Of a DNA stretch of 10,496 bases, positions 1-6,546 are shown in pieces (position 1 is the stretch's first letter; each line of letters opens with the position of its first letter). Under the pieces are notes generated by a model that saw nothing but the letters and a program-made list of their open reading frames with translations, searched no databases and was not told the origin of the DNA. Source of the stretch: an uncultured Acetatifactor sp. Lineage in GTDB: Bacteria > Bacillota > Clostridia > Lachnospirales > Lachnospiraceae. The stretch is from the NCBI GenBank assembly GCA_947644185.1, contig CANRZC010000058.1, forward strand, positions 1-10,496, read 5' to 3'. A program made the translations under genes and the position numbers.

Positions 1-142
1 TAACCGAATTAAGTATTTTCTGGTGAATCCTGCTGGGCGCAGCCATATAATAAATCTGCCCATCAATCAGTTCTGCCCGCACATCCTCCGGCAGATTATA
101 ATAATCTTCTTCTGTATAGATTTTCAACTGTGCCAATGCCAT
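1..142 (-). CDS. Uma2-like (DUF820) protein, N-terminal part only
   Basis: Only the first 47 codons are present; the gene continues past the left edge. The start ATG (142-140) has a good ribosome binding site, GAAAGGAG at 158-151, eight bases upstream. The peptide begins MALAQLKIYTEEDYYNLP and continues with VRAELIDGQIYYMAAPS and an IHQKI segment. The order 'Y(T/S)xEDYxxLP - xxELIDGxIYxMxxPSxxHQ' is typical of the N-terminus of Uma2/DUF820 proteins, which adopt a PD-(D/E)xK nuclease-like fold. The catalytic residues would lie further downstream and cannot be seen. Members are common and often multicopy in cyanobacteria and Firmicutes, and their cellular role is poorly defined. The gene is divergent from the ABC transporter operon. 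Family confidence is moderate to high from the N-terminal pattern; activity is unknown. Confidence 0.72.
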   Translation of the reverse strand, partial: MALAQLKIYTEEDYYNLPEDVRAELIDGQIYYMAAPSRIHQKILNSV

Positions 143-194
143 AATTCCGACTCCTTTCATGATAGTTGTATGCAGTTCCGTGCTTCATGATTCT

Positions 195-200
195 ATCATA
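195..200 (-). promoter_or_regulatory. Possible -10 element for the Uma2-like gene
   Basis: On the minus strand the hexamer TATGAT lies about 53 bases upstream of the start codon. A perfect 5-3-5 inverted repeat (ATGAT-TCT-ATCAT, 187-199) overlaps it. The matching -35 position holds only a T-rich stretch without a TTG core, so this is a weak candidate. Confidence 0.3.
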
Positions 201-239
201 CCATTTTCCAGGCGGAAAGAAAAGAGAAATCAGATTAGA

Positions 240-281
240 TTTAAGACATATTTAAGGTTTCAGTAAAGACATTTAAGGTTT
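240..281 (+). promoter_or_regulatory. Tandem TTTAAG direct repeats, probable OmpR-family response-regulator operator
   Basis: Two tandem units are visible: copy 1 at 240-260 and copy 2 at 263-281. Each unit contains a (T)TAAGACAT-like half followed by a TTTAAGGTTT half. TTTAAGGTTT is exact at 251-260 and 272-281, 21 bp apart; the other half is TTTAAGACAT at 240-249 and GTAAAGACAT at 263-272. Half-site spacing is about 9-12 bp, near one helical turn. This is the usual arrangement for OmpR/PhoB-family regulators, which bind direct repeats on one DNA face. The element lies 82-123 bases upstream of the ABC ATPase start, where such regulators often activate peptide-responsive transporters. A clear -35/-10 pair is not visible; TACAAA at 301-306 is the best -10 candidate. 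No two-component system gene is in the window. Confidence 0.5.
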
Positions 282-347
282 AAAATAAGAAAATAGAACC
301 TACAAAAGCCGCAGGCGATACAAGCAAAATAAATGCGGCGCAGAAAC

Positions 348-352
348 GGAGG
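348..352 (+). promoter_or_regulatory. Ribosome binding site that fixes the ABC ATPase start
   Basis: GGAGG is ten bases upstream of the ATG at 363. The in-frame ATG at 333 has no comparable site upstream and would add the residues MRRRNGGYGF, which are not typical of the family. The 363 start is therefore preferred. Confidence 0.8.
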
Positions 353-362
353 ATATGGATTC

Positions 363-1121
363 ATGAAAAAAATCTTGCTGGAGACAGAGGGCCTGAGCAA
401 ATCCTTTTCAAGCGGTGGCACTCTGCAGCATGTACTGAAGAACATAGACTTAAAGCTCTACGAAGGAGATTTCACTGTCATCATGGGAGCCAGTGGCGCC
501 GGTAAATCCACGCTTCTCTACGCCCTGTCGGGCATGGATACCCCCAGCCTGGGCACCATCAGGTTCGGGGAGGAGGTCATATCCAGCTATAGCTCCGACA
601 GGCTTGCAGTATTCAGACGGGACTCTTGTGGCTTCGTGTTCCAGCAGATCTACCTCATCGATGGCATGAGCGTCATGGACAATGTGCTGGCGGCAGGGCT
701 TCTGGTGAACCGGGACAAAAAGGCGCTGGTGCAGCGGGCAAAGGAGCTATTCCAGGCAGTGGATATCCCGGAGAGGGACTGGAAGAAGTTCCCCACACAG
801 CTGTCAGGAGGCGAGGCCCAGCGGGTGGGCATTGTCCGGGCTCTCATCAATTCGCCCCGGATCCTTTTTGCTGACGAGCCTACAGGTGCGCTGAATTCCA
901 AGACCGGCCTGGATGTGCTGGACACCTTAAGTCGTTTCAATGAACAGGGTCAGAGCGTGGTCATGGTGACCCACGACATGCGCTCCGCCAGACGGGGCAA
1001 CCGTATCCTATACCTCAAGGATGGCAGTATACTGGGGGAGTGCGATTTGGGGAAATATGTATCTGGCCACCGGGCGCGACATGACAAGCTGTCTGCCTTC
1101 CTGGAAGAGATGGGATGGTAG
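363..1121 (+). CDS. ABC transporter ATP-binding protein (MacB/LolD-like, FtsX-permease partner)
   Basis: This 252-residue ATPase would hydrolyse ATP on the cytoplasmic face to drive the FtsX-type permease encoded next. All nucleotide-binding motifs are intact: Walker A GASGAGKST at 42-50, Q-loop Q94/Q95, signature LSGGEAQRV at 147-155, Walker B ILFADEPT at 167-174 followed by GALNSKTG, and the switch histidine H204 in VTHD. The DEPTGALNSKTG stretch and the overall length match the MacB/LolD/BceA branch, whose members move no bulk substrate through the membrane but transmit force to extracellular domains. Family roles include antimicrobial peptide resistance, lipoprotein or lipid handling, and mechanotransmission. 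Its stop at 1119-1121 overlaps the permease ribosome binding site, which points to translational coupling. The start at 363 is chosen because of GGAGG at 348-352. Substrate is unknown. The tandem operator-like repeats upstream suggest response-regulator control. Confidence 0.93.
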   Translation: MKKILLETEGLSKSFSSGGTLQHVLKNIDLKLYEGDFTVIMGASGAGKSTLLYALSGMDTPSLGTIRFGEEVISSYSSDRLAVFRRDSCGFVFQQIYLIDGMSVMDNVLAAGLLVNRDKKALVQRAKELFQAVDIPERDWKKFPTQLSGGEAQRVGIVRALINSPRILFADEPTGALNSKTGLDVLDTLSRFNEQGQSVVMVTHDMRSARRGNRILYLKDGSILGECDLGKYVSGHRARHDKLSAFLEEMGW

Positions 1122-1125
1122 GAGG
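1120..1125 (+). promoter_or_regulatory. Ribosome binding site that fixes the permease start
   Basis: A perfect AGGAGG, seven bases before the ATG at 1133, overlaps the last two bases of the ATPase stop codon. It decides against the in-frame ATG at 1115, which lies upstream of this site. Confidence 0.85.
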
Positions 1126-1132
1126 TGTGGAA

Positions 1133-3478
1133 ATGAGAAAAAGCATTTTGATAGCCAGGTCCAATCTGGGCAGGGCAAAGGGGCAGACCATTGCCATCAT
1201 CGCGTTGATTCTGCTGGCCTCAGCCATGCTGAACCTGGGGTTGATGCTGTCCACGGATTACAAGAGCAACTTCAACCGCTGCCATGACAGGCTCCACGAC
1301 GGCCATGTGACCCTGGCCATAGACGATCAGAGCCAGGAGCTTCAGGATTTTCTGATGCACACACTGGAGGAAGATGGAGATGTAATAGAGTTTTCCTGCC
1401 AGGATGCTCTGTCCATGGTGGGGAGCTTTGCCTACAACGGAGGCGAGGTCAACACGGAGTTCGTAATACTGGAAAAGCAGGCGGCCTTAAGCCGCCCGGT
1501 GGGCAGGATGGAAATTGTGGAGCAGGGAGAGGAAAAGAGTGGTATCTATCTGCCCATGCTCTACAGGGCGGATGGGAAGATAGGATTGGGAGATATGATG
1601 GACATCAACATCGGCAGCCATGTGATGCGCTATCAGGTCTGCGGATTCTTAAACAGCGCCATGGCTGGCTCCCACAACTGCAGCATGAGCGCCATATTGC
1701 TTTCCGCAGACAAATATCAGGAGTTGGAGCAGTTAGGATATGCGCCAGCCTCCACCCTTGTGTCAGTGCGGATTCAGGATAAGGAAAAGAGTGAGGACTT
1801 TGAGGCAGCGCTGAAAAATAAGGTGTCCGCCGCTTATCCCACGAGACGGGTGCTGAGCAATTCCTATGAATTGGTGTCCTCCTCCCGGTACATTTCCCAG
1901 ATGATATGCTCCAGCGTGGTAAACGCCATGGCGTTTTTCGTGGCACTGATTGCACTGGTGGTGATTTCCTCCAATGTAATCAACTATATCCAGGAGAACA
2001 TGAAGAACCTGGGGGCCATGAAGGCCATTGGATACAGGAGCAACCAGATTGTGGCAGGACTTCTGGTACAGTTCCTGGGAGTGGTGGCAGTGACTGCGGC
2101 GGTGGGCATTGGCCTTTCCTATGGTTTGTTCCCATCGGTGAACCGGATGATGATTGCCCAGACGGGAATTCCTTACAGCATGCATTTTCTGCCTGTTCCC
2201 TGTTTGATTACATTCGCTGCCTGTGGGGGAGCTGTGGCTACGGCCGTGTGGCTGTCCTCCCGCAGGATACGCAGGATTGATCCCATTATCGCCCTGCGGC
2301 AGGGGGTTTTGACCCATAGCTTTAAGCGCAATCATGTAGAACTGGAGGGCACGCGGGCACCACTGCAGCTGGCTCTTGCGCTGAAAAGCTGCTTTTCTGG
2401 GATGAAACAGAACATCACAGTGGGTATCACTATGCTGGTGCTTTCTCTGGTGGTGGTGTTCTCAGTGCTGATGGTGGAGAACGTCATTGTGGACATGACG
2501 CCCTTTATCAACCTGATTGTGGGGGAGACCGCGGACGCCTGTGTGAATGTAAATCCCAGGGGGGAAACGGCGCTTTTGCAGGCGGTGGAGATGGATAAGG
2601 ACGTGGAAAAGATTTATCTGTACAGCTCCACGGAGGTGTGTCATGTAGGCGGTATTGCCCTGGTGGCTACCATGGCGGAGGATTTTTCCCAGGTAAACAA
2701 CCAAAGCGTATGCTATCAGGGGCGTTTTCCTCTGTATGACAATGAGGTAGCCATTGGGGCCAAATATGCCAAAGAACAGGGACTAAAGCTGGGGGATGAG
2801 ATTGCCCTGACGGCAGAGGGGAAAGAGGCGGATTACCTGATCTGCGGCTTCACCCAGATTTCCAACAACCTGGGCAAGGACTGTCTGCTGACCCGAGAGG
2901 GCTTTGAGCGCATGGGGGCGTTTACCAATGTGAGCTACTATGTCAATCTGGTACAGGGGGCAGACATTGAGGCCTTCCGCAAGAGAATGGAGGAACAGCT
3001 GGGCAGCGACTTGAATATGACCATCAATATTGCCTCTGTGATAGAGGGCTCAGCCGGGGTCTATGTGTCTTTGATGGCTGTTATTGTAGTAGGAATCCTG
3101 CTGCTTAGCGTGGCTGTCATCGCTTTCGTGCTCTACCTGCTGGTAAGGCTTATGCTGGGCAGCAGAAAGCGGGACTACGGCATCCTGAAGGCCCTTGGCT
3201 TTACCACAGGGCAGCTTATCCTCCAGACAGCGTTTAGCTTTCTGCCGGCAGTGCTGCTTTCCACTACAGTGGGGATTGCAGTGAGCGCTGTGATCATCAA
3301 CCCGGTGGTGGCTCTGTTCCTGAGCGGTATCGGTATCGTGAAGTGCACCTTTACTGTTCCGCTGGGGTGGATTGTGCTGTCGGGGGTGGGGCTGGTGCTC
3401 ATAGCCTTTGGGTTGGCATGCCTATTGTCCCTGCGGATTCGAAAGATTGCCCCTGTGACTTTGCTGGCAGGAGAATAG
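1133..3478 (+). CDS. ABC transporter permease with two FtsX modules
   Basis: A 781-residue membrane protein beginning MRKSILIARSNLGRAKGQ. Numbering from this start, I see TM1 at about 19-40, a large extracellular domain to about 255, TM2-TM4 at about 259-376, TM5 at about 425-448, a second extracellular domain to about 640, and TM6-TM8 at about 643-768. Two related FtsX core motifs follow the first helix of each membrane bundle: KNLGAMKAIGYRSNQI (about 291-306) and RDYGILKALGFTTGQL (about 680-695). This marks an internal duplication with 4+4 helices and two extracellular domains. It is not the ten-helix BceB layout with a single large loop. Duplicated FtsX permeases pair with MacB-type ATPases and are common in Clostridia near two-component systems or peptide-resistance loci. 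No kinase or regulator gene is seen here. Substrate is unknown; export, target protection or envelope signalling are all possible. Two hairpins follow the stop. Confidence 0.9.
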   Translation: MRKSILIARSNLGRAKGQTIAIIALILLASAMLNLGLMLSTDYKSNFNRCHDRLHDGHVTLAIDDQSQELQDFLMHTLEEDGDVIEFSCQDALSMVGSFAYNGGEVNTEFVILEKQAALSRPVGRMEIVEQGEEKSGIYLPMLYRADGKIGLGDMMDINIGSHVMRYQVCGFLNSAMAGSHNCSMSAILLSADKYQELEQLGYAPASTLVSVRIQDKEKSEDFEAALKNKVSAAYPTRRVLSNSYELVSSSRYISQMICSSVVNAMAFFVALIALVVISSNVINYIQENMKNLGAMKAIGYRSNQIVAGLLVQFLGVVAVTAAVGIGLSYGLFPSVNRMMIAQTGIPYSMHFLPVPCLITFAACGGAVATAVWLSSRRIRRIDPIIALRQGVLTHSFKRNHVELEGTRAPLQLALALKSCFSGMKQNITVGITMLVLSLVVVFSVLMVENVIVDMTPFINLIVGETADACVNVNPRGETALLQAVEMDKDVEKIYLYSSTEVCHVGGIALVATMAEDFSQVNNQSVCYQGRFPLYDNEVAIGAKYAKEQGLKLGDEIALTAEGKEADYLICGFTQISNNLGKDCLLTREGFERMGAFTNVSYYVNLVQGADIEAFRKRMEEQLGSDLNMTINIASVIEGSAGVYVSLMAVIVVGILLLSVAVIAFVLYLLVRLMLGSRKRDYGILKALGFTTGQLILQTAFSFLPAVLLSTTVGIAVSAVIINPVVALFLSGIGIVKCTFTVPLGWIVLSGVGLVLIAFGLACLLSLRIRKIAPVTLLAGE

Positions 3479-3495
3479 TGTGCAAAGTTGCACAC
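3478..3495 (+). repeat. Perfect inverted repeat overlapping the permease stop codon
   Basis: GTGTGCAA and TTGCACAC form a perfect 8-bp dyad with a 2-base centre (AG). The left arm starts at the last base of the TAG stop. With only two central bases, an RNA hairpin would have to open its top pairs, so a DNA-level protein site is also possible. The second, longer hairpin starts two bases later. Confidence 0.6.
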
Positions 3496-3496
3496 A

Positions 3497-3537
3497 GAAG
3501 AATGCCCAAGTGAATACGATTCGCTTGGGCATTCTTC
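3497..3537 (+). terminator. Long hairpin after the ABC operon, terminator-like but without a U-tract
   Basis: Arms 3497-3514 and 3520-3537 pair over 18 bp, including one G-U wobble, around the five-base loop TACGA. The position just after the permease stop and before the next promoter suggests transcription termination or 3'-end protection. The following bases (AGGATTGGCG) are not T-rich, and there is no T-run on the other strand either. It therefore does not fit the classical intrinsic terminator, so the termination role is inferred from structure and position. Confidence 0.55.
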
Positions 3538-3567
3538 AGGATTGGCGCGGAGACATTAAAAAGGTAC

Positions 3568-3596
3568 TTGCAAATCTCCCTCTAATCTGTTAGAGT
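3568..3596 (+). promoter_or_regulatory. Promoter of the blaI/blaR1-like operon
   Basis: A -35 candidate TTGCAA (3568-3573) and a -10 candidate TAGAGT (3591-3596) are separated by 17 bases, each matching four of six consensus positions. The first CTCTAA-N4-TTAGAG dyad occupies the spacer and overlaps the -10, as expected for a repressor-controlled promoter. TATACT at 3602-3607 is a better -10 hexamer but has no -35 at the right distance. Confidence 0.55.
3580..3595 (+). promoter_or_regulatory. Operator dyad 1 for the BlaI-like repressor
   Basis: CTCTAATCTGTTAGAG is a perfect 6-4-6 inverted repeat lying between the predicted -35 and -10. It matches dyad 2 at 14 of 16 positions. BlaI/MecI-family repressors autoregulate by binding paired dyads in their own promoter. 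The classical core is TACA/TGTA, whereas this one is TAA/TTAGAG. Assignment to the adjacent repressor is inference from position and duplication. Confidence 0.75.
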
Positions 3597-3605
3597 AAAG
3601 ATATA

Positions 3606-3621
3606 CTCTAATGGGTTAGAG
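3606..3621 (+). promoter_or_regulatory. Operator dyad 2, adjacent to the ribosome binding site
   Basis: CTCTAATGGGTTAGAG is a second 6-4-6 dyad, centred 26 bp from the first and therefore on a different helical phase from an exact two-turn spacing. Its right arm runs directly into the GGAGG ribosome binding site (3622-3626) of the repressor gene. The outer arms CTCCCTCTAA (3576-3585) and TTAGAGGGAG (3616-3625) also pair, as do inner arms TTAGAGT (3590-3596) and ACTCTAA (3605-3611), so the whole block is one nested palindrome. Confidence 0.75.
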
Positions 3622-3634
3622 GGAGGTTTTATAT

Positions 3635-4006
3635 ATGGAGACACCAAAGGTATTTGAGAGCGAATATCGTTTCTGCCTGATTTTGTGGGAGCATGAGCCA
3701 GTGCGCAGCAGCAAGCTGGTGGAGCTGTGCAGGGATCAGCTGGGATGGAAGCCTACCACTACATACACGGTGATCAAGAGGCTTTCAGAGCGCGGGGTGT
3801 TAAAAAATGAAGACAGTATGGTCACTGCGCTGGTGACCAAGGATCAAGTGCAGGCCGCGGAGATTGACGAACTGGTAGAAAAAAAGTTCGGCGGCTCCCT
3901 TCCGGCCTTTGTGGCGGCTTTTACGAAGCATAAGAAAATGACGGAGAAGGAGATTGACGAAGTACAGCGGATGATAGACTGCTTTCGGAAGGGAGATGGG
4001 CGATGA
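3635..4006 (+). CDS. BlaI/MecI/CopY-family transcriptional repressor
   Basis: A 123-residue winged-helix repressor, the usual length for BlaI/MecI. The N-terminal segment FCLILWEHEPVRSSKLVEL is the first helices of the domain, and GWKPTTTYTVIKRLSERGVL (37-56) is the recognition helix leading into the wing. The C-terminal part (about 72-116, with FVAAFTKHKKMTEKEIDEV) is the dimerisation region. In BlaI/MecI the activated receptor pathway inactivates the repressor by cleavage at an Asn-Phe bond in this helix; by position A95-F96 is the likely equivalent here, which is inference. GGAGG at 3622-3626 precedes the ATG by eight bases. The stop overlaps the next start as ATGA (4003-4006), so repressor and receptor are translationally coupled. 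The two dyads upstream indicate autorepression. Which antibiotic or signal relieves it is not shown by this protein. Confidence 0.93.
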   Translation: METPKVFESEYRFCLILWEHEPVRSSKLVELCRDQLGWKPTTTYTVIKRLSERGVLKNEDSMVTALVTKDQVQAAEIDELVEKKFGGSLPAFVAAFTKHKKMTEKEIDEVQRMIDCFRKGDGR

Positions 4007-6501
4007 GGGATATTTTTTTAGAGGTAGTGAGCCGAAGCATAACGGCAGGGTGGCTGGTGCTGGCTGTGGCGGCACTGCGGCTGACTTTTAGGCGGGCGCC
4101 CAAAGGAGTGAGGGTGCTGCTCTGGGGTATGGTGGCATTGCGGCTGCTGTGTCCTGTGTCCATTGAGAGCAGGTTCAGTCTGATTCCCCAGGCAGAGGTT
4201 GATTTCAATGTAGGGACGGTGACTTCGCAAGGAAATGTGCCAGGAAATGCGGCGCAGAAGGCCGGGGAGGCTGAGTCTAAGTATATGGAGGGAAGTAAGT
4301 CGGCCTGGGATGGGGCGCTGTCTGTGGACAGCAATTTCTCTTCATCAAACAAATGGGATATGGTAGATACTTTATGGACTGTATGGATACTAGGTGCACT
4401 GTCCATGAGCCTGTATGGGCTGTTTACCTATCTGCGGCTGCGGAAGCTGGTCAGCACTGCAGTGGTCATGGAGGGCAATATTTTCCAGAGCGAGACAGTG
4501 ACCTCGCCCTTTGTGTTGGGCCTGGTGCAGCCTAGAATCTACATTCCCTTTCGGATAGAGGGAAAGAATCTGGCGCATGTGGTGATGCATGAGCAGGTGC
4601 ACATCCGCAGAAAGGACCACTGGTGGAAGCCCTTGGGGTTTCTATTGCTGGCTGTGTATTGGTTCCATCCGCTATTGTGGCTGGCCTATGTACTGCTGTG
4701 CCAGGACATTGAGCTGGCATGCGATGAAAGGTCTATCAAGGGGCTTGACGCTGGGCAGCGGGCAGACTATTCCCAGGCGCTTTTGGACTGTAGTGTGACC
4801 CGAAAGGGTATCGCAGCCTGCCCTCTGGCCTTCGGGGAGACGGGAGTGAAGGGCCGGGTGAAATCTGTGCTGGGGTATCGGAAGCCGGCGTTTTGGATGG
4901 TAGGGGCTGCGGTGATTGTCTGTATAGTGGTGGCAGTGTGCTTCCTGACGGATCCTGCCAGGGAGCCTGAGCGCAGGGATACCCTTGCCTGGGTCCAGGA
5001 GCTTTCGCAGGGAGAAGTGGCAGAGGCAGAGTTAGTGGTACTTCCCAGATCCCCTGGCAAGGAATATAAGCGTCTTTCGGACAGCGAGATTGCTGCTATG
5101 GTAAAGCTGCTGAACCAGAGTGATGGAGTATACAGGGAGGAGCAGGGGATTGTGGAGGGAAGCAGCACTTTCTTCTATCTGACTATGGAGGACAATAGTG
5201 CCCATATGGTGGGAAATCTGGGGAACACCTATCTGGTCATAGACGGGGAATACTATGAGGCGGATGCCGATTGGCTGGCCTCCTGGAATGAGGCGTTTCC
5301 GGAAGGGGAGGATGCTCTGCCGGAGGGATATTTTGATACGCGGCCCTGGCCTGGGCAGACCGGGGCAGGGCAGTGGGAGACAACCCAAAGAGAATCAGGA
5401 CAACCTGACGCAGGAGCGGTGGCAAAGGGATCGGGCCAGACAGGAACAGATGAGACAGAATCCAGCCAGCCAGAGGGGACGGTGGTCTGGGAGGACGCTG
5501 ATCTGGACAGGGACGGGGAGGCGGAGACTATTCTCGTCCGGGAAGTCTCGGAGGGAGTCTATGTACTGGAAGTGCTGAAACCGGATGGTCAGGTGCTGTG
5601 GAGCGAGGAAGCCGGAATTCCCCATGTGGGGTGGAACACGATTCTGCTATATCAAAGCCATGGGGAGGATTACCTGGTTCGGTATCATCCCAGTTTTTCT
5701 CAGGGGATGGGCTACTATACCTGCGAGCAATTCAGCCTGGAGGGCGGTCAAGAGACCCAGGAAAATTTCTGGGAGGCGGAGTTTGAACTGTCTTCTGCCC
5801 TGCAGACCACTGAAAAAATGCGGGCCTTTGCGGAGGTGGCCAACGAATTTCTGAAAAACGGCACAGTGCTTTTGAGCACCTGGGAGGGGGAGCTGGTGAT
5901 AGGCCCCAGGCCGGCGTCAGAACTGCAGACATTATATCCCGTCAGGTTCGGCCAGGAGGATGGGGAGGGCTATCCGGAGGAGGATGCCTGGTGGGCTTTT
6001 GATAGGGGGCTGCCAGAGGATACCCCGCCGCTGGAATTTATCATGGCCACCGGTGCCAGCTCCTCGTACACCAGCCTGACTTTGCATCCAGACGGTTCTT
6101 TCCAGGGTGTCCATTCGAACCATGAGAACATCCCGGCAGATGAATATCCCCTGGGAACAAGGTATTACTGTGAATTCAGCGGAAGATTTGACGAAATAAC
6201 GAAGATAGACGACTATTCCTATTCCATGCGGCTGGCAGAGCTAAACTGCGAGACAGAGCTGGACAAGGTGTGGATAGAGGAGCAGATTCGCTACATTGGA
6301 TCGGAGGCTTTTGGACTGGAGCGGGGGGAGGATTTTCGCTTCTATCTGCCGGGCGTGCCCCTGGCGGAGCTGGACCAGGCTTTTGCGTCCTGGTCCCCGG
6401 ATTATTATCTGTGGAGGAATGGCTCCCTTGACAGGCTAACCGGCTATGGGATCTACAACGTGGAGGGTGGGTACGGATTCTTTACTTCCTGGATGGATTA
6501 A
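4003..6501 (+). CDS. BlaR1/MecR1-like M56 zinc metalloprotease receptor with a non-canonical extracellular sensor
   Basis: An 832-residue membrane receptor, longer than staphylococcal BlaR1 (about 600). TM helices lie at about 13-29, 36-52, 119-142 and 297-315, with another hydrophobic stretch at 209-233. The M56 protease motif HEQVH (196-200) is followed by ELACDE (237-242), where E237 is the likely third zinc ligand. In the family this domain faces the cytoplasm and acts in the cascade that inactivates the cognate repressor. After TM4 there are about 515 predicted extracellular residues. The first module (about 325-432) resembles DUF5301-type domains, to my recollection. A Gln/Gly/Thr/Ser/Glu-rich linker (about 445-492) follows. 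The second module (about 493-595) has a DLDRDGEAE calcium-loop or FG-GAP-like motif at 500-508. A third module (about 635-832) looks like one seen in clostridial hypothetical proteins. I see no SxxK, SxN or KTG penicillin-binding motifs, so a beta-lactam ligand is unlikely. The start overlaps the repressor stop. Confidence 0.9.
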   Translation: MRDIFLEVVSRSITAGWLVLAVAALRLTFRRAPKGVRVLLWGMVALRLLCPVSIESRFSLIPQAEVDFNVGTVTSQGNVPGNAAQKAGEAESKYMEGSKSAWDGALSVDSNFSSSNKWDMVDTLWTVWILGALSMSLYGLFTYLRLRKLVSTAVVMEGNIFQSETVTSPFVLGLVQPRIYIPFRIEGKNLAHVVMHEQVHIRRKDHWWKPLGFLLLAVYWFHPLLWLAYVLLCQDIELACDERSIKGLDAGQRADYSQALLDCSVTRKGIAACPLAFGETGVKGRVKSVLGYRKPAFWMVGAAVIVCIVVAVCFLTDPAREPERRDTLAWVQELSQGEVAEAELVVLPRSPGKEYKRLSDSEIAAMVKLLNQSDGVYREEQGIVEGSSTFFYLTMEDNSAHMVGNLGNTYLVIDGEYYEADADWLASWNEAFPEGEDALPEGYFDTRPWPGQTGAGQWETTQRESGQPDAGAVAKGSGQTGTDETESSQPEGTVVWEDADLDRDGEAETILVREVSEGVYVLEVLKPDGQVLWSEEAGIPHVGWNTILLYQSHGEDYLVRYHPSFSQGMGYYTCEQFSLEGGQETQENFWEAEFELSSALQTTEKMRAFAEVANEFLKNGTVLLSTWEGELVIGPRPASELQTLYPVRFGQEDGEGYPEEDAWWAFDRGLPEDTPPLEFIMATGASSSYTSLTLHPDGSFQGVHSNHENIPADEYPLGTRYYCEFSGRFDEITKIDDYSYSMRLAELNCETELDKVWIEEQIRYIGSEAFGLERGEDFRFYLPGVPLAELDQAFASWSPDYYLWRNGSLDRLTGYGIYNVEGGYGFFTSWMD

Positions 6502-6546
6502 GGTTGCGGGGAGCTGGACTGTATAATAGGGCCAAAGCAAGTCTGT

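Noticed and set aside
333..362. Upstream ATG at 333 as the start of the ABC ATPase
   Set aside because: No ribosome binding site before it, and the added residues do not fit the family; GGAGG at 348-352 serves the ATG at 363.
4003..6501. Beta-lactam sensor function for the receptor
   Set aside because: Only the protease half resembles BlaR1; the penicillin-binding motifs are absent and no beta-lactamase or PBP2a gene is in the window.
6502..6546. Bidirectional terminator in the convergent 45-base gap
   Set aside because: Only a weak pairing of about five bases (GGACT with AGTCT) and no T-run on either strand.
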